The notes below the pieces were generated by a model. That model did not search any database. It saw nothing but the letters and a program-made list of their open reading frames with translations, and was not told the origin of the DNA. The position numbers and the translations under genes were made by a program. A stretch of DNA of 64,000 bases from Eubacteriales bacterium. GTDB lineage: Bacteria; Bacillota; Clostridia; Oscillospirales; Acutalibacteraceae. Below, in pieces: positions 47,742-57,757 of the stretch. Position 1 is the first letter of the stretch; each line of letters begins with the position of its first letter. The stretch covers positions 1-64,000 of the forward strand of contig JAQXWS010000038.1 of assembly GCA_029225565.1 (NCBI GenBank). Reading direction: 5' to 3'.

Positions 47742-50516
47742 ATGAGCATTAATCTAAACGAACAGGAAAGAAGAAAGGCGGCAAAGGCCTTTGCTGAATA
47801 TTGGAAGGATAAGGGCTACGAAAAGGGTCATAGCCAAAAGTTCTGGCTTGAGCTTTTAGGCACCGTTTACGGTGTTGAAAACGCCTCTCACTATATTGAA
47901 TTTGAAGACCAAGTTCACCTAGACCATACCAGTTTTATTGACGGATATATTCCCGAAACAAAGGTGCTTATTGAGCAGAAAGGCCTTGGCAAAGATTTGA
48001 AAAAAGCAATAAAGCAATCCGACGGCAGTTTGCTTACTCCATTTCAACAGGCAAAGCGCTATTCTGCCGAGCTGCCCTTTTCTCGCAGACCGAGGTGGAT
48101 AATCACCTGTAATTTCAGCGAGTTTCTTGTTTACGATATGGAAAATCCTAATTCCGAGCCGGAGCAGATTTTACTTAAAAATCTTGATAAGGAATTTTAT
48201 CGTCTTGATTTTCTTGTTGATACAGGCAACGAAAATATTAAAAGAGAAATGGAAATATCCATTAAGGCGGGAGAAATTGTCGGCAGGTTGTATGACGCAC
48301 TCCGTAAGCAGTATGTAAATCCTGATGATGAAAGCTCGCTTAAAAGCCTTAATATGCTTTGCGTTCGGCTTGTTTTCTGCTTTTATGCAGAGGACGCAGG
48401 CGTTTTCGGTAAGCATCTTATGTTCCACGATTATCTTAAAGAATTTGACGCAAGACATCTTCGCGGTGCTCTTATTGATTTGTTCAAAATACTAAACACC
48501 AAAATAGAAGACAGGGACCCATATATTGAAGAGGAGCTTGCCCAGTTCCCTTATGTAAACGGTGGTTTGTTTGCAGAGGAAAATATTGAAATCCCACAGT
48601 TTACCGATGAAATAAGAGATTTGATTTTGCAAAACGCAAGCGAGGATTTTGACTGGTCGGAAATCAGCCCCACTATCTTCGGCGCTCTTTTTGAAAGCAC
48701 ATTAAATCCCGAAACACGCAGAAGCGGAGGTATGCACTATACCTCTATTGAAAATATACATAAGGTTATTGACCCTCTTTTCCTTGATGATTTGAAAAGC
48801 GAGCTTGAGGAAATTAAACAACTCAAGCAGCCTAATGTACAAAAGGACAGGCTTAATTCATTTTGTGATAAATTATCAACTCTTAAATTCCTTGACCCTG
48901 CCTGCGGTTCAGGTAATTTTTTAACAGAAACATACATTTCCCTGCGTAAGCTTGAAAATGAGGCTTTGGCTATTATAAACCAAAACCAAATTGTATTCGA
49001 TTCCGGCGATATAATTAAGGTTAAAATCAGTCAGTTTTACGGCATAGAGATAAATGACTTTGCCGTAACGGTTGCAAAAACTGCCCTTTGGATTGCCGAA
49101 AGCCAAATGATAAAGGAAACGGAGGATATTGTCAGCACAAAAATTGACTTTCTTCCTCTTACAACAAATGCCTATATTGTTGAGGGCAACGCCCTGCAAA
49201 TTGATTGGGAAACAGTTGTACCTAAAAACGAGCTTAACTACATTATGGGCAATCCACCATTTGTGGGTGCAAGAAGGATGACCGAATCACAAAAGGATGA
49301 TATTACACGTGCTTTTGGCAACTTGAATGTTAGACTTGGAAGTTTAGATTATGTTACTTGTTGGTACAAATATGCGTGTGACTATATTGTAGGAACGGAT
49401 ATTCAAGTTGGTTTTGTTTCAACAAATTCAATCTGTCAAGGTGAACAAAAAACACTATTATGGAAACTGTTAGATGAACAGTATGATATAAAAATTGACA
49501 CAGCTTATCCTACTTTTTTATGGAATAGTGAAGCAAAAGAAAAAGCAGGTGTCCATTGCGTTATTGTAGAATTTTCTGATAAACAGTTGAAAAAAGAAAA
49601 GCGGATTTACAAGAATAGCACAAATTATACAGTGGCTCAAAATATTAACGGCTATTTAGTAAATGCGCCCGAAGTATGGATAGAAAAAAGAACTAAACCG
49701 CTACAGAATGCGCCAATAATCAGTAATGGAAGTAAACCGTTAGACAATGCAATTTGTGCATTTACTCCGGAAGAAAAAGCTGAATTTATTAAAAAAGAGC
49801 CTAACTCTGAACCTTATTTTCATAAATATATGGGTGGGTATGAGTTCATCAATAATGTAGAAAGATATTTTTTACTTATAAACAGAATTCCACCTCATGA
49901 ACTTAGAAAAATGCCAAGTGTTTTGGAAAAGCTTGAAAAAATAAAAGAATATAGATCAAACAGTAATAGTGCTGAAACAAGGAGATTAGCCGATACACCT
50001 GCCAAATTCCATTATGAAAACATGCCTGAAAATGACTTTTTGGTTGTCCCTCAAACATCATCCGGAAGAAGAAAATATGTTCCAATCGGTTTTTTATCAT
50101 CAGACATATTGGTAAACAACAAACTTCAAGTTATGAGAAATGGTGGACTATACGAACTCGGTTTATTATCTTCAAATGTTCACAATGCCTGGGTAAGGTA
50201 TGTTGCCGGTAGGTTGAGAAATGACTACACCTATTCTGTGGGAATTGTCTATAACAATTTCCCTTGGCCTAATCCTACTGACGAGCAAAAGGCTAAAATT
50301 GAGCAGACGGCACAGGCAATCCTTGATGCAAGGGCAAAATACCCTGACTGTTCTCTTGCAGATTTGTATGATGAATTAACTATGCCTTTTGAATTACGCA
50401 AGGCTCATCAGGCAAACGATAAGGCAGTAATGCAGGCTTATGGCTTTGATTATAAAACAATGACCGAATCCGAATGTGTCGCCGAGCTTATGAAAATGTA
50501 TCAAAAATTGGTATGA
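47742..50516 (+). CDS. MmeI-like (Type IIL/IIG) single-chain restriction-modification enzyme
   Basis: N-terminal nuclease-like DGYIPETKVLIEQKG (D...ExK); MTase motif I LDPACGSGNFLTETY, motif IV NPPFVGA; MmeI-type C-terminus NFPWPNPTDEQK. Confidence 0.9.
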   Translation: MSINLNEQERRKAAKAFAEYWKDKGYEKGHSQKFWLELLGTVYGVENASHYIEFEDQVHLDHTSFIDGYIPETKVLIEQKGLGKDLKKAIKQSDGSLLTPFQQAKRYSAELPFSRRPRWIITCNFSEFLVYDMENPNSEPEQILLKNLDKEFYRLDFLVDTGNENIKREMEISIKAGEIVGRLYDALRKQYVNPDDESSLKSLNMLCVRLVFCFYAEDAGVFGKHLMFHDYLKEFDARHLRGALIDLFKILNTKIEDRDPYIEEELAQFPYVNGGLFAEENIEIPQFTDEIRDLILQNASEDFDWSEISPTIFGALFESTLNPETRRSGGMHYTSIENIHKVIDPLFLDDLKSELEEIKQLKQPNVQKDRLNSFCDKLSTLKFLDPACGSGNFLTETYISLRKLENEALAIINQNQIVFDSGDIIKVKISQFYGIEINDFAVTVAKTALWIAESQMIKETEDIVSTKIDFLPLTTNAYIVEGNALQIDWETVVPKNELNYIMGNPPFVGARRMTESQKDDITRAFGNLNVRLGSLDYVTCWYKYACDYIVGTDIQVGFVSTNSICQGEQKTLLWKLLDEQYDIKIDTAYPTFLWNSEAKEKAGVHCVIVEFSDKQLKKEKRIYKNSTNYTVAQNINGYLVNAPEVWIEKRTKPLQNAPIISNGSKPLDNAICAFTPEEKAEFIKKEPNSEPYFHKYMGGYEFINNVERYFLLINRIPPHELRKMPSVLEKLEKIKEYRSNSNSAETRRLADTPAKFHYENMPENDFLVVPQTSSGRRKYVPIGFLSSDILVNNKLQVMRNGGLYELGLLSSNVHNAWVRYVAGRLRNDYTYSVGIVYNNFPWPNPTDEQKAKIEQTAQAILDARAKYPDCSLADLYDELTMPFELRKAHQANDKAVMQAYGFDYKTMTESECVAELMKMYQKLV

Positions 50517-50641
50517 TGTAAAAACCGATAATTGACTCGATTATTTTTCATTTACAACTGATTACTAATATGGTATAATTACAACAATATTATCGTGCAA
50601 CAAACATAATATGAATACAAGTAGTATAACAGAGGTAAAAA

Positions 50642-52141
50642 ATGAAAAAGAGAGTTACAAAAATTAATTCAATATTTCTGAGCATCATTATGGCGCTTAC
50701 CTGCGCCACATTGCCTATCACCGCAATGGCAGAAAGCACACCTATAAAGAACTCAAGTACAAGCGTAAAGCTTGCCTTTGCTGCGTGGGGTGACCCGCAG
50801 ACATCGTCATCAACCATTACATCGGCGCTTGCTGCCAGGGCAAAGAACACAGAGGCTTCTGCAAAGGATTTGGGCAATGCAAAATCAACATTGGACGCTC
50901 TGCTTATCGCCGGTGATATTACCGAAAATCATACTGCCGATGAATACGCAATGATGCACGGATTCCTGGCAGACAAGGGCGTTAAGAACATAATTGCAGC
51001 CGAGGGAAATCACGATATTCGCAGCAGTGATTACTCCGAGGCAAAAAGCGGATTTGTTAATTTTACCAACGGAATTAACGCCGCTGTGGGCAGCAGCCTA
51101 AAAATAAGCAAAATGTATTACAGCTATACTGTAAACGGCTACAAATTCATTGTATTGGGCAGCGAGAAGTCAATGCCTGAGGAATCATATATCAGCCAAA
51201 CTCAGCTGAACTGGCTGGATTCCCAACTAAAGGCGTCCACAAAGTACGGCAAGCCTGTATTCGTTACAATGCACCAGCCGCTAAAGGACACTCACGGACT
51301 ACCCGACACCTGGAACAATAATATAACAAAGAAGGCCGGCTCGGTTGGTGAGCAATCCGACAAAATCAAGGCAATACTGAATAAATACAAAAATGTTATA
51401 CTCATCACGGGACACCTGCACACAGGATTCGGCAAGTATTCGTACCAAAAAATCGGTAATTTCCATTCGGTAAATCTGCCATCAATCGGTATAACTAACC
51501 GTGACGGATACGAAGCACCGGGACTCGGCTATGTGGTTGAGGTGTTCGACAACAAGGTTGTATTCAGAGCGAGGGATTTTATCAACGGCGAATATCTGTC
51601 TCAGTATAACATCAAGATATATCCCGACAGAGTAAAGTCAGCCTCTCTGTCAACCACAAGCTATGTATATAACGGCAAAATAAGAAAGCCGACAGTAACT
51701 CTGTACAACTACAGCTCACAAAAAATCAGCAGCGACAACTATACTGTTACTTATCCGTCAGGATGCAAATATGTAGGCACATACAAAGTAAAGATTGCAT
51801 TCAAAAACAAGTATGCCGGCAATCCGTCAAAGTATCTCACCTTTACAATCAAGCCAAAGGCAACAAGTATTTCTTCCCTGACTTCGGGCAAAAGAAAATT
51901 CACGGTAAAGTGGTACAAACGCAGTACCCAGACCACCGGATACCAGGTACAGTACAGTACATCGAGCAAGTTCACTAATCCAAAAACATACACAATATCC
52001 GGTACTTCCACAATCAGCAAGACTGTATCAAATCTAACATCAGGCAAGAGATACTATGTACGAGTTAGGACCTACAAAACTGTAAGCGCAAAGAAGTATT
52101 ACTCATCATGGTCCGGCTACAAATCAATAGTTACAAAATAA
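50642..52141 (+). CDS. secreted metallophosphoesterase with fibronectin type III-like C-terminus
   Basis: Signal peptide; LIAGDITENH, AEGNHDIR, TGHLHTGFG; C-terminal GYQVQYSTSSKF...SGKRYYVRVRTYK. Confidence 0.88.
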   Translation: MKKRVTKINSIFLSIIMALTCATLPITAMAESTPIKNSSTSVKLAFAAWGDPQTSSSTITSALAARAKNTEASAKDLGNAKSTLDALLIAGDITENHTADEYAMMHGFLADKGVKNIIAAEGNHDIRSSDYSEAKSGFVNFTNGINAAVGSSLKISKMYYSYTVNGYKFIVLGSEKSMPEESYISQTQLNWLDSQLKASTKYGKPVFVTMHQPLKDTHGLPDTWNNNITKKAGSVGEQSDKIKAILNKYKNVILITGHLHTGFGKYSYQKIGNFHSVNLPSIGITNRDGYEAPGLGYVVEVFDNKVVFRARDFINGEYLSQYNIKIYPDRVKSASLSTTSYVYNGKIRKPTVTLYNYSSQKISSDNYTVTYPSGCKYVGTYKVKIAFKNKYAGNPSKYLTFTIKPKATSISSLTSGKRKFTVKWYKRSTQTTGYQVQYSTSSKFTNPKTYTISGTSTISKTVSNLTSGKRYYVRVRTYKTVSAKKYYSSWSGYKSIVTK

Positions 52142-52224
52142 AATGCGCAGCACTGCTTTAGCGGTGCTGCATTTCTATTATATAGTTATCAAAAAAAGAA
52201 AGCCCTCGATATAATCGAGGGCGA

Positions 52225-52301
52225 TGGTGACCCATCCGGGAATCGAACCCGGGACACCTTGATTAAAAGTCAAGTGCTCTGCCGGCTGAGCTAATGGATC
52301 A
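52225..52301 (-). tRNA. tRNA-Lys (TTT)
   Basis: Reverse strand TGATCCATTAGCTCAGCCGGCAGAGCACTTGACTTTTAATCAAGGTGTCCCGGGTTCGATTCCCGGATGGGTCACCA. Confidence 0.95.
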
Positions 52302-52479
52302 TAAGGTCAAAATGTGACCGACTGTTATTATATATTAGTTATACTTTAATGTCAAGAATAATTTTAGTACAATCGATATTTTATAGGTTCTATAATAAAT
52401 TTTTGGTAAGAATACCTCAACATTTGACATAGAACCAAAAAAGCACTCACATAAGTGAGTGCAGAATACTGTTACTTAT

Positions 52480-52554
52480 TGGCTGGGGAGGCGGGATTCG
52501 AACCCACGCATGACGGAGTCAAAGTCCGTTGCCTTACCGCTTGGCTACTCCCCA
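52480..52554 (-). tRNA. tRNA-Gln (TTG)
   Basis: Reverse strand TGGGGAGTAGCCAAGCGGTAAGGCAACGGACTTTGACTCCGTCATGCGTGGGTTCGAATCCCGCCTCCCCAGCCA. Confidence 0.95.
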
Positions 52555-52563
52555 TCAAAAAAA

Positions 52564-52641
52564 TGGGGTGGGATATCAGATTCGAACTGATGACCTCCAG
52601 TGCCACAAACTGGCGCCCTAACCAACTAGGCCAATCCCACC
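52564..52641 (-). tRNA. tRNA-His (GTG)
   Basis: Reverse strand GGTGGGATTGGCCTAGTTGGTTAGGGCGCCAGTTTGTGGCACTGGAGGTCATCAGTTCGAATCTGATATCCCACCCCA. Confidence 0.95.
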
Positions 52642-52646
52642 ATAAA

Positions 52647-52723
52647 TGGCGCGCTGTGGGGGACTCGAACCTCCGGCCTACTGCTTAGAAGGCAGTTGCT
52701 CTATCCAGCTGAGCTAACAGCGC
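52647..52723 (-). tRNA. tRNA-Arg (TCT)
   Basis: Reverse strand GCGCTGTTAGCTCAGCTGGATAGAGCAACTGCCTTCTAAGCAGTAGGCCGGAGGTTCGAGTCCCCCACAGCGCGCCA. Confidence 0.95.
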
Positions 52724-52739
52724 ACATTATATAAAAAAT

Positions 52740-52813
52740 TGGAGCGGGTGATGGGAATCGAACCCACGCAATCAGCTTGGAAGGCTGAGATTCTACCATT
52801 GAACTACACCCGC
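52740..52813 (-). tRNA. tRNA-Gly (TCC)
   Basis: Reverse strand GCGGGTGTAGTTCAATGGTAGAATCTCAGCCTTCCAAGCTGATTGCGTGGGTTCGATTCCCATCACCCGCTCCA. Confidence 0.95.
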
Positions 52814-52867
52814 AAGTATCAACGCACATTATTATATCTAATGTGCGTTGAATTGTCAAGTGCTTTT

Positions 52868-55174
52868 TTAATTAATTTTAATATCTATTTCGTCCTTTGC
52901 TGACAGAGAAATCGAGGTAATTTCCCTATCTTGGTTGAATACAATTGCGTTGGCTAACTTCTCTTCAACCTGACGGCGAATCACATCTCGCAGACCTCTT
53001 GCATTCTTCTTTGAGCCATAAGCTTCCTTGGCTAAGAACACAGGAACTGATTGGTCATAGGTTAGTTCTATTCCCTTGTCCTTAAGGCTGGGAACCAACT
53101 CATCCAACATAAGTCTGGCAATGCGCTCAAAATTATCAAAGCTAAATTTGTTGAAAATAACGACCTCGTCAACTCTGCCAAGGAACTCCGGCCTCAGGAA
53201 GCGCTCAAGGGCCTTCATAGTAACCTCGGCGTTAATGTCGGCGTCGGACTTGCCGAATCCCATAGTATTTTGGTCGGTGGAGCCGGCATTGGAGGTCATT
53301 ATGATGATAGTATTCTCAAAATTAATACTCCTGCCCTGGGCGTCTGTAATTCTGCCCTCATCCAAAATTTGCAGCAATATGTTGAGAACATCCTTGTGTG
53401 CCTTTTCTATCTCGTCAAAAAGAATAACGCTGTATGGCTTGCGCCTAACCTTTTCTGTCAGCTGGCCTGCATCGTCATACCCAACATAACCCGGAGGAGA
53501 GCCGATAATGCGAGAAACGCTGAACTTCTCCATAAACTCGCTCATATCCAGTCTAATCAGGTTATCAGGAGAATCAAACATGGCATTTGCAAGCTGCTTT
53601 ACAAGTTCTGTCTTACCGACACCGGTGGGACCCACAAAGATAAATGACTGAGGTCTTTTCTTGGGGCTAATCTGGATTCTGCCGCGTCTTACGGCATTTG
53701 CAACCTTGCTGATGGCATCGTCCTGGCCGATAATATGAGCCTTAAGTTCATCCTCAAGAGAAGCCAATTTTTTTATATCTCCCTGCTCTATCTTGGATGC
53801 GGGAATACCTGTCCAAAGAGAAATAACGGTAGCAATATCCTTTTCTGTAACATAATTGTCCTTTGCCATTTCTTCCAATTCGGGCAGTTCGTTCTCTATA
53901 TTAATAAGCTCGGATTTAAGCTTGCTTATCAATTCGTAATCAATCTCTTCTCCCTCATCAGGCAAAGACAATTTTTCTATATTAGTGGTGAGATTATCCC
54001 GTTTTGCAGAAAGAATTTGGTACCGGCTGATTGCAGGATTACGCAAATTGGCGCTGGTACAAGCCTCGTCCAGCAGGTCTATAGCTTTGTCCGGCAGGTA
54101 CCGGTCTGTAACATAACGCTCGGACATTATAACAGCCTTATACACCAAAGAATCGTTAATCTGCACCCTATGGTAATCCTCGTAATATGACTTAATTCCC
54201 AACAGCATCTTGTAGGCATCGTCAATGGACGGCTCCTCAATCTTTACAGGCTGGAATCTGCGCTCAAGAGCAGCGTCCTTTTCGATATACTTGCGATATT
54301 CGTTAAAAGTGGTTGCGCCGATAACCTGAATTTCGCCACGGGATAATGCAGGCTTTAGGATATTGGCAGCATTCATCGTTCCCTCGCTGTCACCGGTGCC
54401 TACAAGGTTGTGCACCTCATCAATAAAGAGAATTATGTTGCCCTCCTGCTTTACCTCATCAACAAGTCCCTTGATACGGCCCTCGAATTGTCCCCTGAAC
54501 TGAGTGCCCGCAACAAGTGCGGTAAGGTCCAAAAGATATATCTCCTTGTCTGCCAAACGGGCAGGTACCTCCCCTTTTGCTATACGGATGGCAAGTCCCT
54601 CGGCTATGGCAGTTTTGCCTACGCCGGGCTCACCGATAAGGCAGGGATTGTTTTTTGTACGACGGCAGAGGATTTGGATAGTACGGGAAATCTCGCTACT
54701 GCGGCCGATAATCTTGTCAAGCTTGCCGGACCTTGCCTTGTCGGTCAGATTGTTGCAATAGCTGTTAAGAAATTTTCTGCTATCGTCCCTTTGGTTCTTA
54801 TGATTTTTCTTTTTTCGCTTATCGTTTTTGCTTTTGGAATTTGCGGTTTCTCCGGTATCCCCTGCACCGCCAAACAGATTTGCAAAGGGCATGGTCTGTG
54901 CGCCGTCCATATTGTCAGGATTGAACATATCGCCGAGACTGCCGAAATCGAAGTCATCCATATTTTCCATAAACTGGCTCATCTGCTCACTGGCAAGCTC
55001 CAATTCCTCGTCGCTAATCCCCATCTTGTCAATCATCTGGCGTATGGGGCCTATGTTGAGTTCCTTTGCACACTTTATGCAAAGTCCCTCGGGCTTAACT
55101 TCGTCGCCCTCCATTTTTTGTACAAACACGACTGCCGGCCTTTCGCCGCAGCGTGAACACATTTGTTGCATCAT
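52868..55174 (-). CDS. ClpC/ClpA-type AAA+ unfoldase with N-terminal McsA-like zinc-finger segment
   Basis: N-terminus MCSRCGERPAVVFVQKMEGDEVKPEGLCIKCAKEL; two AAA+ modules GEPGVGKTAIAEGLA and [15 protein letters not shown]. Confidence 0.92.
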   Translation of the reverse strand: MMQQMCSRCGERPAVVFVQKMEGDEVKPEGLCIKCAKELNIGPIRQMIDKMGISDEELELASEQMSQFMENMDDFDFGSLGDMFNPDNMDGAQTMPFANLFGGAGDTGETANSKSKNDKRKKKNHKNQRDDSRKFLNSYCNNLTDKARSGKLDKIIGRSSEISRTIQILCRRTKNNPCLIGEPGVGKTAIAEGLAIRIAKGEVPARLADKEIYLLDLTALVAGTQFRGQFEGRIKGLVDEVKQEGNIILFIDEVHNLVGTGDSEGTMNAANILKPALSRGEIQVIGATTFNEYRKYIEKDAALERRFQPVKIEEPSIDDAYKMLLGIKSYYEDYHRVQINDSLVYKAVIMSERYVTDRYLPDKAIDLLDEACTSANLRNPAISRYQILSAKRDNLTTNIEKLSLPDEGEEIDYELISKLKSELINIENELPELEEMAKDNYVTEKDIATVISLWTGIPASKIEQGDIKKLASLEDELKAHIIGQDDAISKVANAVRRGRIQISPKKRPQSFIFVGPTGVGKTELVKQLANAMFDSPDNLIRLDMSEFMEKFSVSRIIGSPPGYVGYDDAGQLTEKVRRKPYSVILFDEIEKAHKDVLNILLQILDEGRITDAQGRSINFENTIIIMTSNAGSTDQNTMGFGKSDADINAEVTMKALERFLRPEFLGRVDEVVIFNKFSFDNFERIARLMLDELVPSLKDKGIELTYDQSVPVFLAKEAYGSKKNARGLRDVIRRQVEEKLANAIVFNQDREITSISLSAKDEIDIKIN

Positions 55175-55206
55175 ATAAAAGTATAACTCCTTTGTCTATA
55201 ACAGTA

Positions 55207-55842
55207 TTACTTGTCGGCGTTCTGCTTATTCTCCTTGATTTGGCGAATGAAGCCGGGAGCATATCCAAACAAGGAAATAAATGCAAATACAGCAGCAATA
55301 ACTACCATAACTGTAATAACAGTGTTATTCAGAATAAACGGCCGGAAGAACGCAATATTCTCCAATGCGCATCCCTCACCGCCAATTGCAATAATAATAA
55401 TCATAAATGTGTAGAATACTACTGTAGCCGCCTTGCCCCATACCTCTGCGGCAACAGGACGCAGGCCCTTGGACATAAGCAGAGCTCCGCCGCAAATCAT
55501 CAGCAGCTCCTTGACAATAAACAGGAACAGAATATATCTGAGATAACCATCCCAAAACTTGACAATAAGAATAATTACAATTGCCATCTGTGATAATTTG
55601 TCTGCAATCGGGTCAAGAATCTTGCCGAGATTAGACACCATATTATACTTACGAGCAATCTTACCGTCAAATACATCGCTGAGAGCCGCAACAATCATAA
55701 TGATAAATGCCGGTATGTACATACCCTTAATGAACAATGTAGTAAATACCGGTATGCAAGCAATTCTAAAAAAGCACAGCCAGTTGGGTATGGTATTCCA
55801 GTTAGTGAACAAATCCTTTAAATTTTCGTTAAACTTACTCAT
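55207..55842 (-). CDS. pgsA: CDP-diacylglycerol-glycerol-3-phosphate 3-phosphatidyltransferase
   Basis: ALSDVFDGKIARKYNMVSNLGKILDPIADKL (CDP-alcohol phosphatidyltransferase motif). Confidence 0.93.
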   Translation of the reverse strand: MSKFNENLKDLFTNWNTIPNWLCFFRIACIPVFTTLFIKGMYIPAFIIMIVAALSDVFDGKIARKYNMVSNLGKILDPIADKLSQMAIVIILIVKFWDGYLRYILFLFIVKELLMICGGALLMSKGLRPVAAEVWGKAATVVFYTFMIIIIAIGGEGCALENIAFFRPFILNNTVITVMVVIAAVFAFISLFGYAPGFIRQIKENKQNADK

Positions 55843-56573
55843 ATCAAGCCCTCCGTAATCGCGTTGAATGGATTTATTTTGTCAAATGCTCCTATGAGAG
55901 CACTGTTGTTTACCTGATTAACAAATTCGCTGCCGCTGTTCTCTGCAAAATCAGCAACATAAACCAGTACCGAAGTAACTGCAAGAACCACAACTGCCGC
56001 CTTAATAATGCCGAACACCGCACCCAGTATCCTATCTGTTTTCTTAAGGGGGGATACGCCCTTGCCCTTTTCTTTTCGCTTTTGTTCATGATGCTTGGAT
56101 GCATTATTTATCAGCTTTATGATAAGGCCGGTAGCAATAAAGAACAGCAAAAATACCACAACAAATATTACGCCCTTTGTCAACGGTAGCAGAACAGGTG
56201 TGAACACATCGTCAAGTATTACCTGTGCCACGTCATCAGCCTTGGGGATTGTCAAGGATTCAAGCCCGATATTGTCGGAAATAAAAGTAGGTAGGCCCTT
56301 GATAAATTGGTCCAAATTGGTGAGAACGGTGTCCAGATTTGTGTCAACAACAATTTTTTCATTTATTACTTCCAGCATACGGGGCGCCACATAAGAGTTG
56401 TATATAGGCTCTGCCAAATTGCTGCTGCAAAAGAAACATGCAGAGAACCCAACAGCATACCTGATAAAATTGATTACCGTCATTAATACGCCCCTGAAAT
56501 AGCCCACAAAGGTCATTATCAGAATCAATGCAATCAATGCAATATCTACATAATTAACCGTCATAAGTATCAC
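55839..56573 (-). CDS. CvpA family membrane protein
   Basis: VDIALIALILIMTFVGYFRGVLMTVINF. Confidence 0.85.
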   Translation of the reverse strand: MILMTVNYVDIALIALILIMTFVGYFRGVLMTVINFIRYAVGFSACFFCSSNLAEPIYNSYVAPRMLEVINEKIVVDTNLDTVLTNLDQFIKGLPTFISDNIGLESLTIPKADDVAQVILDDVFTPVLLPLTKGVIFVVVFLLFFIATGLIIKLINNASKHHEQKRKEKGKGVSPLKKTDRILGAVFGIIKAAVVVLAVTSVLVYVADFAENSGSEFVNQVNNSALIGAFDKINPFNAITEGLI

Positions 56574-57748
56574 TCCTTAACATCAACAACCTGTCCGTGA
56601 TGAACGTATAAGTTGTTGCCGATTAGTACCGCTTGTTTTGTGCCCTCGTCAACCCGGAATGTTCGTTTCTTTTCACCCTTAGTAAGTGAGTAAACCTCGG
56701 CAGAGTTATCAAAAAGAGCCACTATCTTGTTTGAGCTGACAGAGAGATTAACAACCTGCTTTTTTAAAGGGATTTCGGTCTTGACCTTGCCGGAGCTGTT
56801 AACATAAACAATGGTGTTTGCAGATGCGCCTTGGTATTTTGAGTAATCCAAAACAAGTTCATTGTTCCTTGTGTAGCAATACTTATTGACACAAATGCCC
56901 GACTGCTTGTAAACATCTTTGCGCTTGCTTTGGCCGGATATTACGGAAAGACAATTATCCCCCACCACATATAATTTGGACGATGAATAATGCAGGTCCA
57001 GTATGTTGGTACCTATGTATTCAAATTCCGTGTCAGGGCCTTTGTCACCGACGGTGAATGTAACAACGGTTGAAACAAGCTCTGCATTCTTTGAATTAAC
57101 CATAACATAAGCAATTTTTTTGCCGGAGGCATCAATGGCAACATCGGTGATGTAACCGCCGTTTTCGCTATAGGTCAGCATTCTCTCCAGAGAAGCAGAT
57201 ACCACCACCAACTGTGACTTTGCATCGGGATTTTGTGTAGCATAAACAACATTGCCGTTTTTTGCAACAGCGGCAGTAAGCACAATATTGTCCAGCTTTG
57301 ATTCGTACTTTGTGTCGTTATTTGTGTCAAGTCTGATTCGGGTACCGCCCTGGTCAATCATACAAAAATAATTGCCGGCACGGGATATAATAGGCTCTGC
57401 ATAGCCATGGTCAAAGCCATATATTTTTTCTGCATCGGTTGGGTTGATTACAGTCAAAGAGGAATCGGTCAAAATATTAAGTTTGTCGTTGTTAAGGCTC
57501 ATATCCAAAACCTTGGAGGAATCCAAAGTATAAGGATAGGAGTCAACATCTGTGGTTGCAGAGATGGTAAAGTTACCGTTTGAATCGGTAAATCTGTTTT
57601 TTAGTTCGTCAAAATCAATCTCCAAAACCTTCATAATAGCCAAAGCCGCAACAATAATAATCAGGATAATCCAAATTACAGTTCTGTTGCGCTTATTCTT
57701 TTTTTCCTCTCGTTCTCTGCGAGCATTCTGTCTTTCGTTGGATGCCAT
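56570..57748 (-). CDS. DUF5711-like membrane-anchored protein
   Basis: N-terminal TM, beta-propeller-like extracellular region, position next to cvpA. Confidence 0.6.
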   Translation of the reverse strand: MASNERQNARREREEKKNKRNRTVIWIILIIIVAALAIMKVLEIDFDELKNRFTDSNGNFTISATTDVDSYPYTLDSSKVLDMSLNNDKLNILTDSSLTVINPTDAEKIYGFDHGYAEPIISRAGNYFCMIDQGGTRIRLDTNNDTKYESKLDNIVLTAAVAKNGNVVYATQNPDAKSQLVVVSASLERMLTYSENGGYITDVAIDASGKKIAYVMVNSKNAELVSTVVTFTVGDKGPDTEFEYIGTNILDLHYSSSKLYVVGDNCLSVISGQSKRKDVYKQSGICVNKYCYTRNNELVLDYSKYQGASANTIVYVNSSGKVKTEIPLKKQVVNLSVSSNKIVALFDNSAEVYSLTKGEKKRTFRVDEGTKQAVLIGNNLYVHHGQVVDVKE

Positions 57749-57757
57749 TTTTATCTC

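Noticed and set aside
52455-52688. 77-aa ORF GEAGFEPTHDGVKVRCLTAW...
   Set aside because: Classic spurious ORF antisense to the tRNA-Gln/His/Arg cluster.
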